Positions 40,925 to 51,704 are shown, counted from the first letter of the stretch. The stretch: DNA of 64,000 nt from Carposina sasakii (GCA_014607495.2 CP053153.1:1488001-1552000); one strand, 5' to 3'. A program made the numbers and translations. The notes: a model not told the origin generated them from the sequence alone.

Positions 40925-41503
40925 TATTATAATTAACTATATAGTTATCGGATGTATAAAGAATTTCTTAACCTTCCTCTCTTCTATCTGAATATTTAAT
41001 AACCAACTATAATACTTTACGATATCTCTCAGTAAACTCTTAGTTTTAATTTTGGCGCGCAATTGGCATTCATATGCACCGGAGCTCATATTATTACAAC
41101 CATTCCTTCTGAATTTAAGGCGAAAGCTGGTTACTGCGGGAAAGAAAATTGTCTAGAAAAATCGACAGGCGTGGTTTTAATTTTAAGTTTTGATACTCTA
41201 TTAACCTATCTATCGATCCGTTACATTTTTATTATACCTATGTAAAGATAGATTGCAGAAAATAGATAGATATAGATAGATTTATCTAATAAAGAACATA
41301 CAACATAGCACATAATAACAGATTCAGTATTAATACGACTATCCATTCCCTCTCATACATTTACCAGTATCAACAAATATTACTGCATGCGCCGCGCAGC
41401 TCTATCTATAATGAAATCTTTGCTACCTAATATGCGTATAAGGTTGGTCAAAGTATGGTTTAATAAAAAAACCATATACTTGTACATGTGTAAAGAAAGC
41501 AGC
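40925..41503. other. No recognisable gene
   Basis: Near 41210-41290, TCGATCCGTTACATTTTTAT then ATAGATAGATATAGATAGAT resembles an eroded Helitron J 5' end. Two 60-codon frames have no motif. Confidence 0.4.
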
Positions 41504-41700
41504 TATACAGAGTGTTTTTTGTTGATACCCTTAACGAAGGGTACGTACTCTATACGTCAAATAAAGTAAGTTTATGCCAAAATAAAATTCTGGGAAATAA
41601 TGTAAATTTTTTGAAAAAAAAAAAAAAGTACTTGATCGGGCGAAATTGATAGTGTCAAGAGTTTATGCTAGTTTTTTCATAGACAGATATTAATTATTTA
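41504..41700 (-). mobile_element. MITE family A, partial copy
   Basis: TATACAGAGTGTTTTTTGTT, GATACCCTTAACGAAGGGTA, AATAAAGTAAGTTTATGCCA and AGACAGATATTAATTATT match one half of family A. It ends abruptly at a SINE F fragment. Confidence 0.7.
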
Positions 41701-41815
41701 TTAGGTAGGCAGAGCACCGAGGGCCGATAGGACCACATTGTTCCACTTCTGACCAATTTTGAGGGTAGTTGAGATGTACAAGTTTAGTTAGCAGTGACAG
41801 GTGGTCAGCACTGCA
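41700..41815 (-). mobile_element. SINE family F, middle fragment
   Basis: GGTAGGCAGAGCACCGAGGG, CCGATAGGACCACATTGTTC and GTTGAGATGTACAAGTTTAG are the complement of the 3' half of family F. It joins a SINE G piece at about 41812 (CACTGCAAGATCATGAAGGA), forming a mosaic. Confidence 0.65.
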
Positions 41816-41935
41816 AGATCATGAAGGAGATCTCAATGTTTAGCATAGCTGATCAGTGTGACAAGTTGCTAGCTTATCGCCTCAGAGAATGCCCGAGTTC
41901 CTTACCACACTCTCAGATACTAAACAACTTTGTAT
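41812..41935 (+). mobile_element. SINE family G, middle part
   Basis: CTGCAAGATCATGAAGGAGA, GTTTAGCATAGCTGATCAGT, GTGACAAGTTGCTAGCTTAT and TCAGAGAATGCCCGAGTTCC are in family order. This is one of the clearest G segments in the window. Confidence 0.72.
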
Positions 41936-42290
41936 AAAAACCTATCTAAAAATTTAATAACATTAGCAGGATCCTATCGTCGGGGACACTCGGCGCATCC
42001 CTATCTATAATGCAATCTGACCCCAAACATTTCAGGTCTTTTGAAACCGTTTATTTGTCGGGAACTTCTACCTCGGTCCGATGGTCCGATTCAATAAATC
42101 GTGCGCCACTATTCCCATAGGACAGCAGGACGGTGGTAGATGTTGGAAATTGCTTGAAATAATGTGAAAAGAAATGTATTTTGAATATTTTTCTTGTGCA
42201 GCTGCTTAGTTTAGTTGCAATACTTAACCATAAAATTGATTTTGTGGTGATATTTTTATTTTATTGTCTATAATAATTCATGGAATATTG
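41936..42290. other. No recognisable feature
   Basis: A GC-richer stretch at 41965-42140 (ATCCTATCGTCGGGGACACT, CGGTCCGATGGTCCGATTCA) matches no family seen here and has no open frame of note. Confidence 0.4.
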
Positions 42291-42400
42291 TATGCCCAGC
42301 GTGGTGACTATGGGCAAAACCCCCTGTGGCAGTAGCCTTGTGGCGTGCCCTGGGGGAGGCCTACGTCCAGCAGTGGACTGCAATAGGCTGAAGAAGAAGA
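42291..42400 (+). mobile_element. SINE family E, 5'-truncated
   Basis: From GCCCAGCGTGGTGACTATGG to GGCCTACGTCCAGCAGTGGA then CTGCAATAGGCTGAAGAAGA. Only the 3' 110 bp remain, as expected of incomplete reverse transcription. Confidence 0.8.
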
Positions 42401-42434
42401 ATTGTACCACAAAGTGTTAAATATTGTACGTTTT

Positions 42435-42510
42435 TAGAGTATAAATCGTAAGAGTTGACTAAGGAACTAAGGCATTTTCTCAGGCGATAAACTAGCAACT
42501 TACCTCTGAT
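42435..42510 (-). mobile_element. SINE family G, fragment
   Basis: GTAAGAGTTGACTAAGGAAC, GGCATTTTCTCAGGCGATAA and CTAGCAACTTACCTCTGATG are the complement of the family G middle. Confidence 0.6.
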
Positions 42511-42840
42511 GATTAATATCTATGCGCGCGTATTACGTATGTATGGATTTTATGGCGAAAGGGTCGGCATTTATTTCTTATGTAGCTTTATCAAGAATCT
42601 TGCTGAACCAATTTTTCGACCGTCAACAAACTGGCCAAAATGTCGATCTCGAACTAGCAAATAACCTCGTGACGATGCCAAAATAACTTGAAAATATCTT
42701 TAGATATTCCACTTAAGGGCTTTGGTAAAATATTTGCAACTTGTCAGTATAAAGTTTAGGTACTTCACATATACCTTGTGAAAATGTTACAAATAAGTCG
42801 GACTAGCCAAGTTTTATATTACACTACTTATTAATTCTAG

Positions 42841-43215
42841 TATTTATTCACACACTTCACAACACATTAACTTTGTCCCACATTAAGATCCATAAGGTCT
42901 TGTGTCGTGGGTACTAAGCAACGGTATATTAATATATAGTTTCTATACTTATCTATGTATTTATATACCGTTGCTTAGTACCCACGACACAAGACCTTAG
43001 GGATCTTAATGTGGGACTAGGTTAATGTGTTGTGTAGTGTGTGAATATTTATTTATTTTATTTATTTATTTATTATATAGATAAGTATAAAAACATACAT
43101 GACTCGGAAACAAACATCGATATTTGTCATATCAAAATTTGCACCTACCGGGATTCGAACCCGGGACCTATGGCGCAGCGAGAAGGGCCACTACCAACTA
43201 GACCGATCGGCCGTC
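42841..43215 (-). mobile_element. tRNA-derived SINE S, with inverted duplicate tail
   Basis: At the right is the head in minus orientation: TTTGCACCTACCGGGATTCG, with the B box complement GGATTCGAACC at 43151-43161. At the left, TTCACACACTTCACAACACA to GTACTAAGCAACGGTA is the tail in minus orientation. Between them a second tail in plus orientation (42967-43059) is about 95% complementary to the first. The family is recognised by comparison with the simple copy at 49909-50150, which has one head and one tail. The 60-odd-codon frames here are chance. Confidence 0.8.
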
Positions 43216-43797
43216 AATATAAGTAAATACTTTTACGAATTAATCTACAATACAACCCGTACAAGTTTGTCAGACCAGAACTTGTTTACTTCAAGTTGAT
43301 CTACTGTATGTATTAGGATTTTTCCCAAGTTTCTGTATAGGTGGGGTAGAAAAACAGAAACAGGACGGGAGCTTAACATCAAAGACAAAGGTTTCTAGGT
43401 TAGCTAGTTTTTCCCTTTACGCTAGACTAGTCGGTGTTTGATCTCTATGTTACTTGATAAGTTAAGAATAGAGAATAAAACTACAAGGATCTAATGCAAT
43501 CATTTAAACAAGATATATTCGTGTGTATGTTATAAGTTTTATTTTTATATTAAATAGGCTTACGCTTGACCACAACGCGCCTGATGGTGAGAACCGTTGC
43601 AGTCTAAGATGGAGCGCGCTTGCCTAAAACCGGTTCACTCTCGACTTGAAGAAGTTAAATGTTAGTTACATCCCAAACTGTAAACGTTATATTACACAGT
43701 GGGAACGGTCTCGTTGTAAATGCATGACAAGCGATATTTTTTTACATCTCAAGATGTAAAAATTTTGATAAAATTATATCCCATAGTATCATAACGT
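43216..43797. other. No recognisable gene
   Basis: GCTTGACCACAACGCGCCTG and ATGGAGCGCGCTTGCCTAAA (43565-43630) are phrases I associate loosely with lepidopteran repeats, but no family could be defined here. Confidence 0.35.
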
Positions 43798-44015
43798 TAT
43801 GGGTATCGTACGAGGCAATTAAGGGTTTCCGGGAGGTGGGCAGCAGCGCCTACCGTGTTGACAACATAGTCCAAAATACAAACTGCGGTCTCCAACCCGC
43901 CTGCCCAGCGTGGTGACTATGGGCAAATACCCCCCATGGCAGTCTTGTGGCATGCCCTGGGGGAGGCTTACGTCTAGCAGTGGCAATATGCTGATGGTGA
44001 TGATGATGATGATAT
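43798..44015 (+). mobile_element. SINE family E copy with GAT tail
   Basis: From ATGGGTATCGTACGAGGCAA through TTTCCGGGAGGTGGGCAGCA and CGCCTGCCCAGCGTGGTGAC to TTACGTCTAGCAGTGG, with a TGATGGTGATGATGATGATG tail. The 5' head is missing. The (GAT)n tail matches that of the LINE remnant at 34.38 kb. Confidence 0.82.
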
Positions 44016-44054
44016 CCCATAATGAAAAGCCGACTTTACAGTTCCTATTTACCT

Positions 44055-44270
44055 AAGAATTATTATATGGATTAGCGGCTATGTATTCATGGTTGCATGC
44101 TAGGTGCTAGGATCTGGCTTCTCGTTGCGACAGTAGTGTCTTGTGTTCGTGACCATGAGTCGGCAGATCCGAGGGTCAGCGGAGGGTGTAGGGCCCGGAG
44201 GTGGGCGACCCCTCAATGGAAATTTGAACTACTAATAGTGACGCCTGATACAATTAAATAATTATTATAA
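44055..44270 (+). repeat. Repeat family L, full copy
   Basis: GGATTAGCGGCTATGTATTC, ATGGTTGCATGCTAGGTGCT, GGCTTCTCGTTGCGACAGTA, TCTTGTGTTCGTGACCATGA, GAGGGTCAGCGGAGGGTGTA, then GGCGACCCCTCAATGGAAAT and GACGCCTGATACAATT. No inverted termini were found, and no coding frame. Probably a SINE-like retroelement. Confidence 0.68.
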
Positions 44271-44279
44271 ATTCAATTC

Positions 44280-45854
44280 GAGTGTATTATAATTTTTTAG
44301 TCATACAGGATTTAACAGGACAGTGTGAGAAGTAAGACCACTAGTGGCTGCCTTACTTAGTGCAACTAATTTTAATTTCCTAGATTTATATATGTGGAAA
44401 AATATTAATGGTTTTAGTTGTTTTACAAGCTGGGTGCTATTTTAGTGTGCACACTGTTTGTTTTCTGAAATAAATAAAAAATAAAATAAAAATGTATATA
44501 CGTCACAAAAGAAAAACACGGTATAAATATCACGTTTGTAGCTTCAGTACTTTTGCATAATTATCATTTGGATAAATAATCATTAAAATTAGATTAGGAT
44601 AGTGGACAGGGACAGTTTCCATAACTTTTCGTTTGTTATACCCCTTCTGTTACATCTTACATCCCTTTATTTATCTGTGTATATTTATAGTATTTTTGTG
44701 AACATTTATTTAACTAGAGTTATCCTAGGGTTGATTCTTTTCATAAAATGTAAATTGCCTTAATCAAGTATAATTTAAAACAATAGAGAAGTAAATATTT
44801 TCAATGAAAACCTAAGTTCCTATGAAGTTACTAAATAAGTTATATAATATCGAAGCTGGAATGAATAAAGTTCGGGAATATGGTTATCGCTTTATGACAA
44901 CATTTCACGCAAAATTGTCGTCGTATCGTAATTTTTTATTTACTTCTTACCTTTTACAGGTAACCCCAAATCTTGATAACAGAAACGTTATGTATAACAT
45001 AACTTCTTCTCAGCGAAATATTTTGAAAACCTAGTAAAGGCACTACAGAGAACTATTCCCTCGTGAAAATTTGTAGTACTCTATAGAATTCTATAGTGAT
45101 AGGTACTACATACATGGTCGAGCTCCCAAAGATGCACTCTAGGGATGCCACGGATCAACACATAATAATATACATATCAAAAGTAGAAAAGTAATCCATT
45201 ATACATAATTATATTCTTTACCCGATCCTCTCGTTGTCTTTCTAGCAAATTCCATTAACGCCGATCATCCTTAATGTCCTAAAAATATACTACACTATAG
45301 TACATTGCCTTGCTACAAACCTTTGAATTTTCTTAACACGGCAAAGTTTATATTTTGAAAAGTGCTTAGTTGACACTGTGCATCTACGAATTTTCATAAG
45401 TTTAACCCAGTCCAACTTGAGATCCATAACACTCAAACGCTCGAAGCTAAAGCGTTTTATACAAAATATCCGATGTAGGTATTTTTATCCTGAAATTTTC
45501 CATTTTCAAAATTTCGCGCTGGCTGCTTTTTTATTTGTTCAATATATTTATTGGGACTGCTACAGGCGAGTTGTGGATATGTGACTTTAAATCCTGACTG
45601 TTTCTATGCAGACAATTTTTAGTGCAAAATGTTTTTAATTGGCACCAAGGATTGAAATTGATTTAGTTTGCAACACCAATTGGAAAATTGCATAAAATAT
45701 TACTTTCAAATATTTTCGTTGGAGTAGATTGGTAGTTGATGGTGAAAGTTCTAGATATTATAAGTGTTGGGATATTCGATGTACATAAGAATACGTGTAT
45801 TTCAATTGAAAGGTCCAATTTATCGTATTGCAAAAGCAAAAATGTGTTCAGCTT
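44280..45854. other. No recognisable gene; MITE B scrap
   Basis: CTTTTCGTTTGTTATACCCC then TTCTGTTACATC near 44630 is an eroded MITE B end. Frames at 44822-45034 and 45378-45584 have no motif. The rest is AT-rich. Confidence 0.45.
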
Positions 45855-46125
45855 CAGTCATCATCATCATCATCACCCTATTGCAGTCCACTGCTGGACG
45901 TAGGCCTCCCCCAGGGCAGGCCACAAGACTGCCATGGGGGGTATTTGCCCATAGTCACCACGCTGGGCAAGCGGGTTGGTGACCGCAGTTTGTATTTTGG
46001 ACTATGTTGTCAACACGGGAGGCGCTGCTGCCCACCTCCCGGAAACCCTTAATCGACTCGTACGATACCCACGGGCAGACATGAGGTGGTACGAATTCTA
46101 CTCTGCCGGCACCACGCGGCCAGCT
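45855..46125 (-). mobile_element. SINE family E, full-length with (ATC)n
   Basis: In plus: TCATCATCATCATCATCACC, TATTGCAGTCCACTGCTGGA, CGTAGGCCTCCCCCAGGGCA, CACCACGCTGGGCAAGCGGG, AGGCGCTGCTGCCCACCTCC, AATCGACTCGTACGATACCC and GCCGGCACCACGCGGC. On the minus strand this is head to tail plus a GAT microsatellite. Flanking GTTCAGCTTCAGT (45847-45859) and CCAGCTTCAGTACC (46121-46134) share CAGCTTCAGT, a likely 10-bp target duplication. Confidence 0.87.
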
Positions 46126-47339
46126 TCAGTACCTTTAATGAAATAAAAGTTTTTACATGACTTTAAAGCATTTAAAAACACTTTCTAGCACGTACATAAA
46201 ACTGCTGGGTGCTTCGAAAAAAGTCAGTTGGCGGCAAAAATGCGCCGTTTTCGAGAGCAGTTCATTCGGAACGATTCGTTTGGAAACGTTTTGCTGTAAG
46301 GACGGCTACATAGTGCGGTAAATCGAAACATTTCAATAATTTTAAGGGTACGGATATCTCATAACAATTCAAAGTTAATTCATAGTTAAGTAAGCAAATT
46401 GATAAATTCTTTTCATCTAGAAATCTAGAAACCCCTTCAAGCATTAACATATTAATTGTCTGTCTTTGAATTTAGTCATTTAATGATGACTTTTCACTAT
46501 TAAATATAACGAACTATCAACATGGGATCCAGATGCGAAACCGGTTTCTAATCATGACTATATAGCATGATTAGAAATGTATAGCATGTATAGATGTCGT
46601 AATCATGAATTATTTTATTTGAGGCCTCCTCGGTGGTAGGCGAATCCCAGTTGGTAATGCACAATGTGCAAATTGCCTAACTTTCATATACTCCGATGGA
46701 GTTTCACTGGCGGGACAACGCGTTTTGGACGCTGTGTCTGAACTATACATTACATACAAATCATATTTTGCGACATATTTAATATTTTTCAATAGAAGTT
46801 TTATTTGATTGAAATATGTGCGTCGTACTGACTATAGAAACTAAACAATGAAATTTTATAGTAATATCCTAAGCGTAATTATAAGGATGTTACTAGAATT
46901 GCCATTTTCTTATTATTACAGCCGGCTAAATCTTTATTATTATTAGGTATAGATAGGTACTTTTTTACTAACGTACGAGTACGTACATACAGAGCACGAG
47001 TATACCTAGAGACAGGTGTTCAAGTAAATTTATTAAAGTACGGTTAAAATATCAACTCATTCAGTTTTACGTCATGTTGTAACAGTTATAAAGTAACGAC
47101 TTCCTCTTAAATTCCACGTTAACTCCTATGTGGTTCGTGAATTAAGGTATAATGTTTACGTAAAATTTACTTCACACCTGCTGTAACATAATTCACGGGC
47201 ATTTCGTTGAATTAACAAATATAGGTAACTTTAGTTGGAAAATTTATAAATACTCGTATTTATGAATAACTTAAAACTATGTACTTAAGACTATGGGGAG
47301 TCGGTTGACCGTCTTAATTTTTACAAGGTGGTCAACCAA
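46126..47339. other. No recognisable gene
   Basis: Frames at 46262-46450 and 46610-46792 lack known motifs. The stretch 46620-46745 (GAGGCCTCCTCGGTGGTAGG, GATGGAGTTTCACTGGCGGG) is GC-richer and unassigned. No second copy in the window. Confidence 0.4.
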
Positions 47340-47650
47340 TTTAACTTATGTAAGTTCGATCTCAGTCACGGGCCTGTACCAATGAATTTATTTTATGTAC
47401 AGATTTTAATGTTGCAAAATTGTCACTTAGCTCGTGCCTCGGAAAGCACGTAAAACCGTTGGTCCTGCGCCTGATCTCTTTTCGGTCGTGTCGGCTTTCC
47501 GTCCCATCGGACCATAAGAGTAACGGCATATAGAGTGCATCTGTGTTTGCGCACACACTTGTGCACTATAATATCTCCTGCGTACCTGGCCAATCTCCGT
47601 AGAGATTGGTCGCCTTGGCCGAAATACGGTCGGAGTTCATCATCACACAC
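47340..47650. repeat. Structured GC-rich interspersed repeat (family W)
   Basis: GATCTCAGTCACGGGCCTGT, CTCGTGCCTCGGAAAGCACG, GTTGGTCCTGCGCCTGATCT, CCCATCGGACCATAAGAGTA and TTGTGCACTATAATATCTCC resemble a repeat I have seen widely in Lepidoptera (memory, not a search). It contains CCAATCTC-CGTA-GAGATTGG (47590-47609), a perfect 8-bp stem with four-base loop, inside GGCCAA/TTGGCC-like arms. The 64- and 75-codon frames on the minus strand overlap it and are probably not genes. Confidence 0.5.
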
Positions 47651-47661
47651 GGATGTGTTTC

Positions 47662-47835
47662 CGATATGGAGTAGAACTGCAAGATCATAAAAGGGTATAG
47701 TGAGGACGGATGTAAGTGATCAGTGGCAGTTGCAAGCTTATCGTCTGGAAGAATGCCTGAGTTCGATTTTTTCGGCATGCACGGAAGGAGATACAGCTGA
47801 TATATTCTAGTGAAGCCCCGCGCCAACATAAAACA
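47662..47835 (+). mobile_element. SINE family G copy
   Basis: TATGGAGTAGAACTGCAAGA, GATCAGTGGCAGTTGCAAGC, TTATCGTCTGGAAGAATGCC, TGAGTTCGATTTTTTCGGCA, GCACGGAAGGAGATACAGCT and TGATATATTCTAGTGAAGCC give the whole family order. It abuts SINE F at 47847. Confidence 0.72.
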
Positions 47836-47846
47836 TTATCATAAAA

Positions 47847-48075
47847 TACATACATACATATAATCACGCCTTTATCCCTTACGGGATAGGCAGAGCACCA
47901 AGGGCCGATAGAACCACATGGTGCCACTTCTGACCAATTTTGAGGGTGTAGTTGAGATGTCTAAGTTCGGTAAGTAGTGACAGGTGGTCAGCCCATCGCC
48001 TACAAAACACCAAGACCCTCTTGTCCCTCTACTGACTTGTACAGTATGCCCGGGAAGAGAAGCAGCTGTCATAAA
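47847..48075 (-). mobile_element. SINE family F copy
   Basis: In plus: ACATACATACATATAATCAC, CCTTTATCCCTTACGGGATA, GCAGAGCACCAAGGGCCGAT, GTGACAGGTGGTCAGCCCAT, AAAACACCAAGACCCTCTTG, CCTCTACTGACTTGTACAGT and CCCGGGAAGAGAAGCAGCTG. On the minus strand it is head to (GTAT)n tail. The frame at 47872-48072 is spurious. Confidence 0.8.
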
Positions 48076-49071
48076 ATACTAATACTAAGTTCTATTGTTT
48101 CTGGGCCATCTGTTCTGTTTAATAAAATGGTGATTAATTATAATAATCATGAGCCTTATTTAGTTTTTTTTATTAAACCATAATTAGAAATTGTTTAAAA
48201 TTAACCATGTTTCATAATAACTGAAATTAATTGGAGTTTTTCTACTTACTTACTTTTTTTAATCACTACAATGTAAAATATTTCTTTACCGCAGCGATTT
48301 CGTAGTGTCTTTGCAAATTCTTGTGTCGTATGAATTTGAATCCAGAATAAAGCCCAAAAGCAACCAATTGGGAGGAAACTGTGGAGCAAACATTATTATC
48401 TGTGCCTTTATATTAACTTTTATAGCTTTTTAAACCGTTATAGTCTTGATAATGTATTGGAAGAAACATTGAGTGGATTTAAAAGTTTGTGTTTTCAAAG
48501 TTTGTTTGCTACAAAAGCCGGCTCTGAGCACATTTGGATAATGTGGTCTTTATTTACACCACTTTTTCTTCTCTTAAGTTAATATAGGAATTAGTGATAA
48601 GTCTATTTTGTAATGGTAGACAAGAATTTAATTTTGATCACAATCTCACCTGATAAAAAATATAATGATATTTGAATATTAATGATATTCTTTTTTTCCT
48701 TTTTATGCCTAACTTGAGAATGATTGGACCAATTTGTTTTATTTCCTGTTTTATGTAAATAGATCTATATAATAGTTTTATATTATACTAGCTGTTTCAC
48801 GCGATTCCGTAAGCTTGGATGTCACTTATTGCGTGAAAAGAGTATAAAAAATAGTTTACTACCTATTCTCAGACTTACCGAAAAATTTACACTTTTAACA
48901 AACTGTTTAATATTGCATGCAAGAGGAATGGTAATGCCAGTCCTCGAGTGCGAAAGAAATAAATCTTTTAATGAAGCCAGAACTTTGCTCGCTGCGGTAG
49001 TTCCGAAGTTCAGATTTATACCATTACGCATTCTTTTTTAACTTGGTTTTGTTTTTAACTTTATAATTACA
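48076..49071. other. No recognisable gene
   Basis: About 1 kb of AT-rich DNA. The opposing frames at 48822-49041 lie over CTGTTTCACGCGATTCCGTA, which resembles the start of eroded Helitron ends. Confidence 0.45.
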
Positions 49072-49674
49072 CTAGTGGACGCCCGCGACTTCGTCCGCGT
49101 GGACTGCAGAAAAAACAAAATGTCGAAATCATCCGGGATTAAAATATTTCCCTGGGATAAAAAGTAGCCTATGTGTTAATCCAGGCTGTTGGCTAATTGT
49201 AATCCAAATTTTATTAAAATCACTAAGCCGTTTTTACGTAAAAGAGTAATAAACATCCATCAATCCATACTTACAAACTGGTAAAAATTTCAAAATGCTA
49301 GAACAAACGATTTTTTGTTTCTTATGACGTGATATTTGACGAACTTGCATACTAACTTTCAACCCTTATTTCACCCCTTAGCTGGTCGAAATTTCAAAAA
49401 TGCTAGAACAAATGTTTAATGATTTCTTATCAAGTGCTTAAATATAAAGTTTCATGGTTTTATCTTTTAAAATTAAGAAATCCCATACAAACTTTCAACC
49501 TCTATTTCAACCCCTTCATCCCTTTTTTTCGAAATAAAAAGTAGCCTATGTTCTGTCTCAGGGTCTAAAGATTGTCTGTACCAAATTTCATCAAAATCGG
49601 TTGCGAGGTTTAAGCGGGAAAGCGTAACAGACAGACAGACAGAGTTACTTTCGCATTTATAATATTAGTTGGGA
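49072..49674 (-). mobile_element. Non-autonomous Helitron, about 600 bp
   Basis: On the minus strand the 5' end is TCCCAACTAATATTATAAAT then GCGAAAGTAACTCTGTCTGT, and the 3' end GCGGGCGTCCACTAG followed by T. The interior includes complements of GATAAAAAGTAGCCTATGTG (near both ends) and of ACAAACTTTCAACC/TATTTCAACCCC, common in lepidopteran Helitrons. The same start, without insertion, is the empty site for MITE C at 17556. No coding capacity. Confidence 0.73.
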
Positions 49675-49908
49675 TTAGTTGGGATGGTCTTTATTGTGGT
49701 TAACAAGCTTGTTGTTTGAGTGAAAAAAGTTGTTTCTTTAGATTGGTTACGGCCTAAGATTTTTCAATAAAGTTAGTAACGTTAATAGTATGTACAGTAC
49801 AGACTACTTAGGTAAATAACATTGCATCGTTTTGAAGTTCGTTACCGAAATACTTATATTCCGGAAAATCCGGCTTGATTCGAGGACCAATTGTTCTGTT
49901 CGTATATT

Positions 49909-50150
49909 GACGGCCGATTGGTGTAGTAGGTAGTGGCCCTGCCTGGAGCGCCATAGGTCCTGGGTTCGAATCCCGGTAGGTGCAAACATTGATATGATGA
50001 ATATTGTTTCTTTACTTATCTATGTATATATTATATTATATTATATTATATACCGTTGCTTAGTACCCACGATACAAGACCTTATGGATCTTAATGTGGG
50101 ACTAAGTTAATGTGTTGTGAAGTGTGTGAATATTGTATTATTATATTATA
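49909..50150 (+). mobile_element. tRNA-derived SINE S, complete simple copy
   Basis: The head, about 75 bp, runs GACGGCCGATTGGTGTAGTA to CCCGGTAGGTGCAAA. The tail carries CGTTGCTTAGTACCCACGAT, ACAAGACCTTATGGATCTTA, AATGTGGGACTAAGTTAATG and TGTGTGAATATTG. A (TATAT)n expansion separates the parts. It is the reference for the broken copies at 42841-43215, 59937-60965 and 62105-62240. Non-coding, expected to be transcribed by RNA polymerase III if active. Confidence 0.82.
49918..49973 (+). promoter_or_regulatory. Internal Pol III A and B boxes of SINE S
   Basis: A-box-like TTGGTGTAGTAGG at 49918-49930 and exact B box GGTTCGAATCC at 49963-49973, 33 bp apart, within the usual range for tRNA-type promoters. 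The T-arm stem CTGGG/CCCGG around the B box is nearly intact. The overall cloverleaf is decayed, so this is a SINE promoter and not a tRNA gene. Confidence 0.7.
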
Positions 50151-50189
50151 TATTTCATAATTTTGTTTTTTCAAGACAAACTACGGCTA

Positions 50190-50335
50190 CCAGCCAATTT
50201 CTATAACTGATCTTGAGAGATTTTTTTTGCATATCTTAGATTTAAACTTCAATTGTTTTCATAAGGAATTCGAATTAGGAATTAAAAATCCGAGATTCCT
50301 TTTAATCTCTCGTACTCAAATTGACCGTTAATTTT
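50190..50335. mobile_element. MITE family D, diverged copy
   Basis: CAGCCAATTTCTATAACTGA, CTTGAGAGATTTTTTTTGCA and TACTCAAATTGACCG match 8529-8665 in the same orientation, with small insertions. Confidence 0.7.
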
Positions 50336-51444
50336 TTGTTATTTGATTACAAACATCTGAATATTTGAATGACTTTTCATTGAAAACCTATCTTTAAAAT
50401 TTTCTAAATGAATAGGTTCTACTGTCTACCTACAACATCCTTCTTGTATTGTAAAAAATATTAGTAAAGAAAAGAAAAAAAAAAATAACCCGAGTGAGAT
50501 TGTATTGAACAGATTTAAACATCAAAAGTGCTGTCTTTATAATTATGTATTATATTAATATACTAATCTTATTATAGTATCTACGAATCTAAATTTATAT
50601 CCATTGTTTCAGGAACACGTGGGTATGTGCTGAGCTTCTTATACCTAAGTATGATAATATTATAAGGAACAATTTCCATTGAATTTGATCTACTATGAAA
50701 CAATAGGTATAATTAACATTATGTCATGGATCTTGCTGTACCTTCTAAATGAAGCTTGCGGTTTTGCGCGTTTCTTAAATGGCGTGATGAAGTCTTACCC
50801 TTTTTGGTGGAAATGTTACAAAGAATATCAAATCTAAACGATGTTAAAATCTTTAAGTACTCATCTATTACATTTGTATCAAAACTTGTTTGGATATCAG
50901 CATAATTTATATTTTTGTTGGAATACCGAATGGAATCTTAATCCTGGGTCATTCACGACTACAGACCACTTAAAAATAAAATATCACAAGCATGTCTGGC
51001 TCCAGTCTAAACATTTAACAACCTTCAGTTGCGAACTTCGTAAATACAATTTAGTTAAAATTATGACAGGTTTAGTTATGTAACTTCAAAACTTTGGGGG
51101 AGTGTGAAATTTTACAATTTGGCTCTTCACCAAAAGAGTTCTGGAGTACGCGAACACTGAGTCTACAGTTTTGAACTGACCAATTTTGTGAGCGGAAAAT
51201 TGTTAGGGTTTTCTTAATGGGTTTAGACGCAATTTATTACGGGGTTTAAGGGTAAGCCAAGGTTTTTATTAATCATTGTAATATCTTAATTCTTAACATT
51301 CCATTTTTTATGATATACGTGGCTGTAGTACTTCTTTGTTATCATGCAGATCTGTTTTGGGAGTCTGTTTTGGGAGTACAGCCGTTTGTATGTAATTTTT
51401 CCATACGTAAAATTGTATATATACAATATTTGTATATTTAGGGA
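50336..51444. other. No recognisable gene
   Basis: The 80-codon frame at 50841-51083 has no known motif. AT-rich, with no family matches. Confidence 0.45.
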
Positions 51445-51687
51445 ATGAACGTATAAAGAATAACGGATAGAGTGTTCTGGCTACACAGAGTGAAGCATTC
51501 ATAGTAAGCTGGGCAACGATATTCAATGGACTAGGGATGTGTATTGACGCGTTATCCACCCACACATACAAACCATAGTAAACTCGGCGCCTACTGGAAA
51601 TTACGCACCATGCCCAACGCGCCGCCATTTCGGTGTTTCAATCTGTGCAGTGACAACATTACGCCCGTTGTTCTTTATACGTTCATG
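51445..51687. mobile_element. MITE family X, with 9-bp target duplication
   Basis: Left end ATGAACGTATAAAGAATAAC then GG; right end the complement, CCGTTGTTCTTTATACGTTC then AT, with one mismatch in 22 bp. Weaker complementarity continues for about 30 bp (GTGTTCTGGCTACACAGAGT). ATTTAGGGA occurs at 51436-51444 and again at 51688-51696. A 9-bp duplication with long inverted ends suggests a Mutator-like element (8 bp would suggest hAT). The 106-codon minus frame (51308-51628) overlaps it and is not recognised. Confidence 0.72.
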
Positions 51688-51704
51688 ATTTAGGGATGTT
51701 TTTT

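Noticed and set aside
43041..43299. Two frames with APTGIRTRDLWRSE
   Set aside because: Again translated tRNA-derived SINE head (B box GGTTCGAATCC on the minus strand).
49905..49985. Functional tRNA gene
   Set aside because: A and B boxes are present, but acceptor and anticodon stems do not close, and a SINE tail follows; the same unit recurs at three other places.
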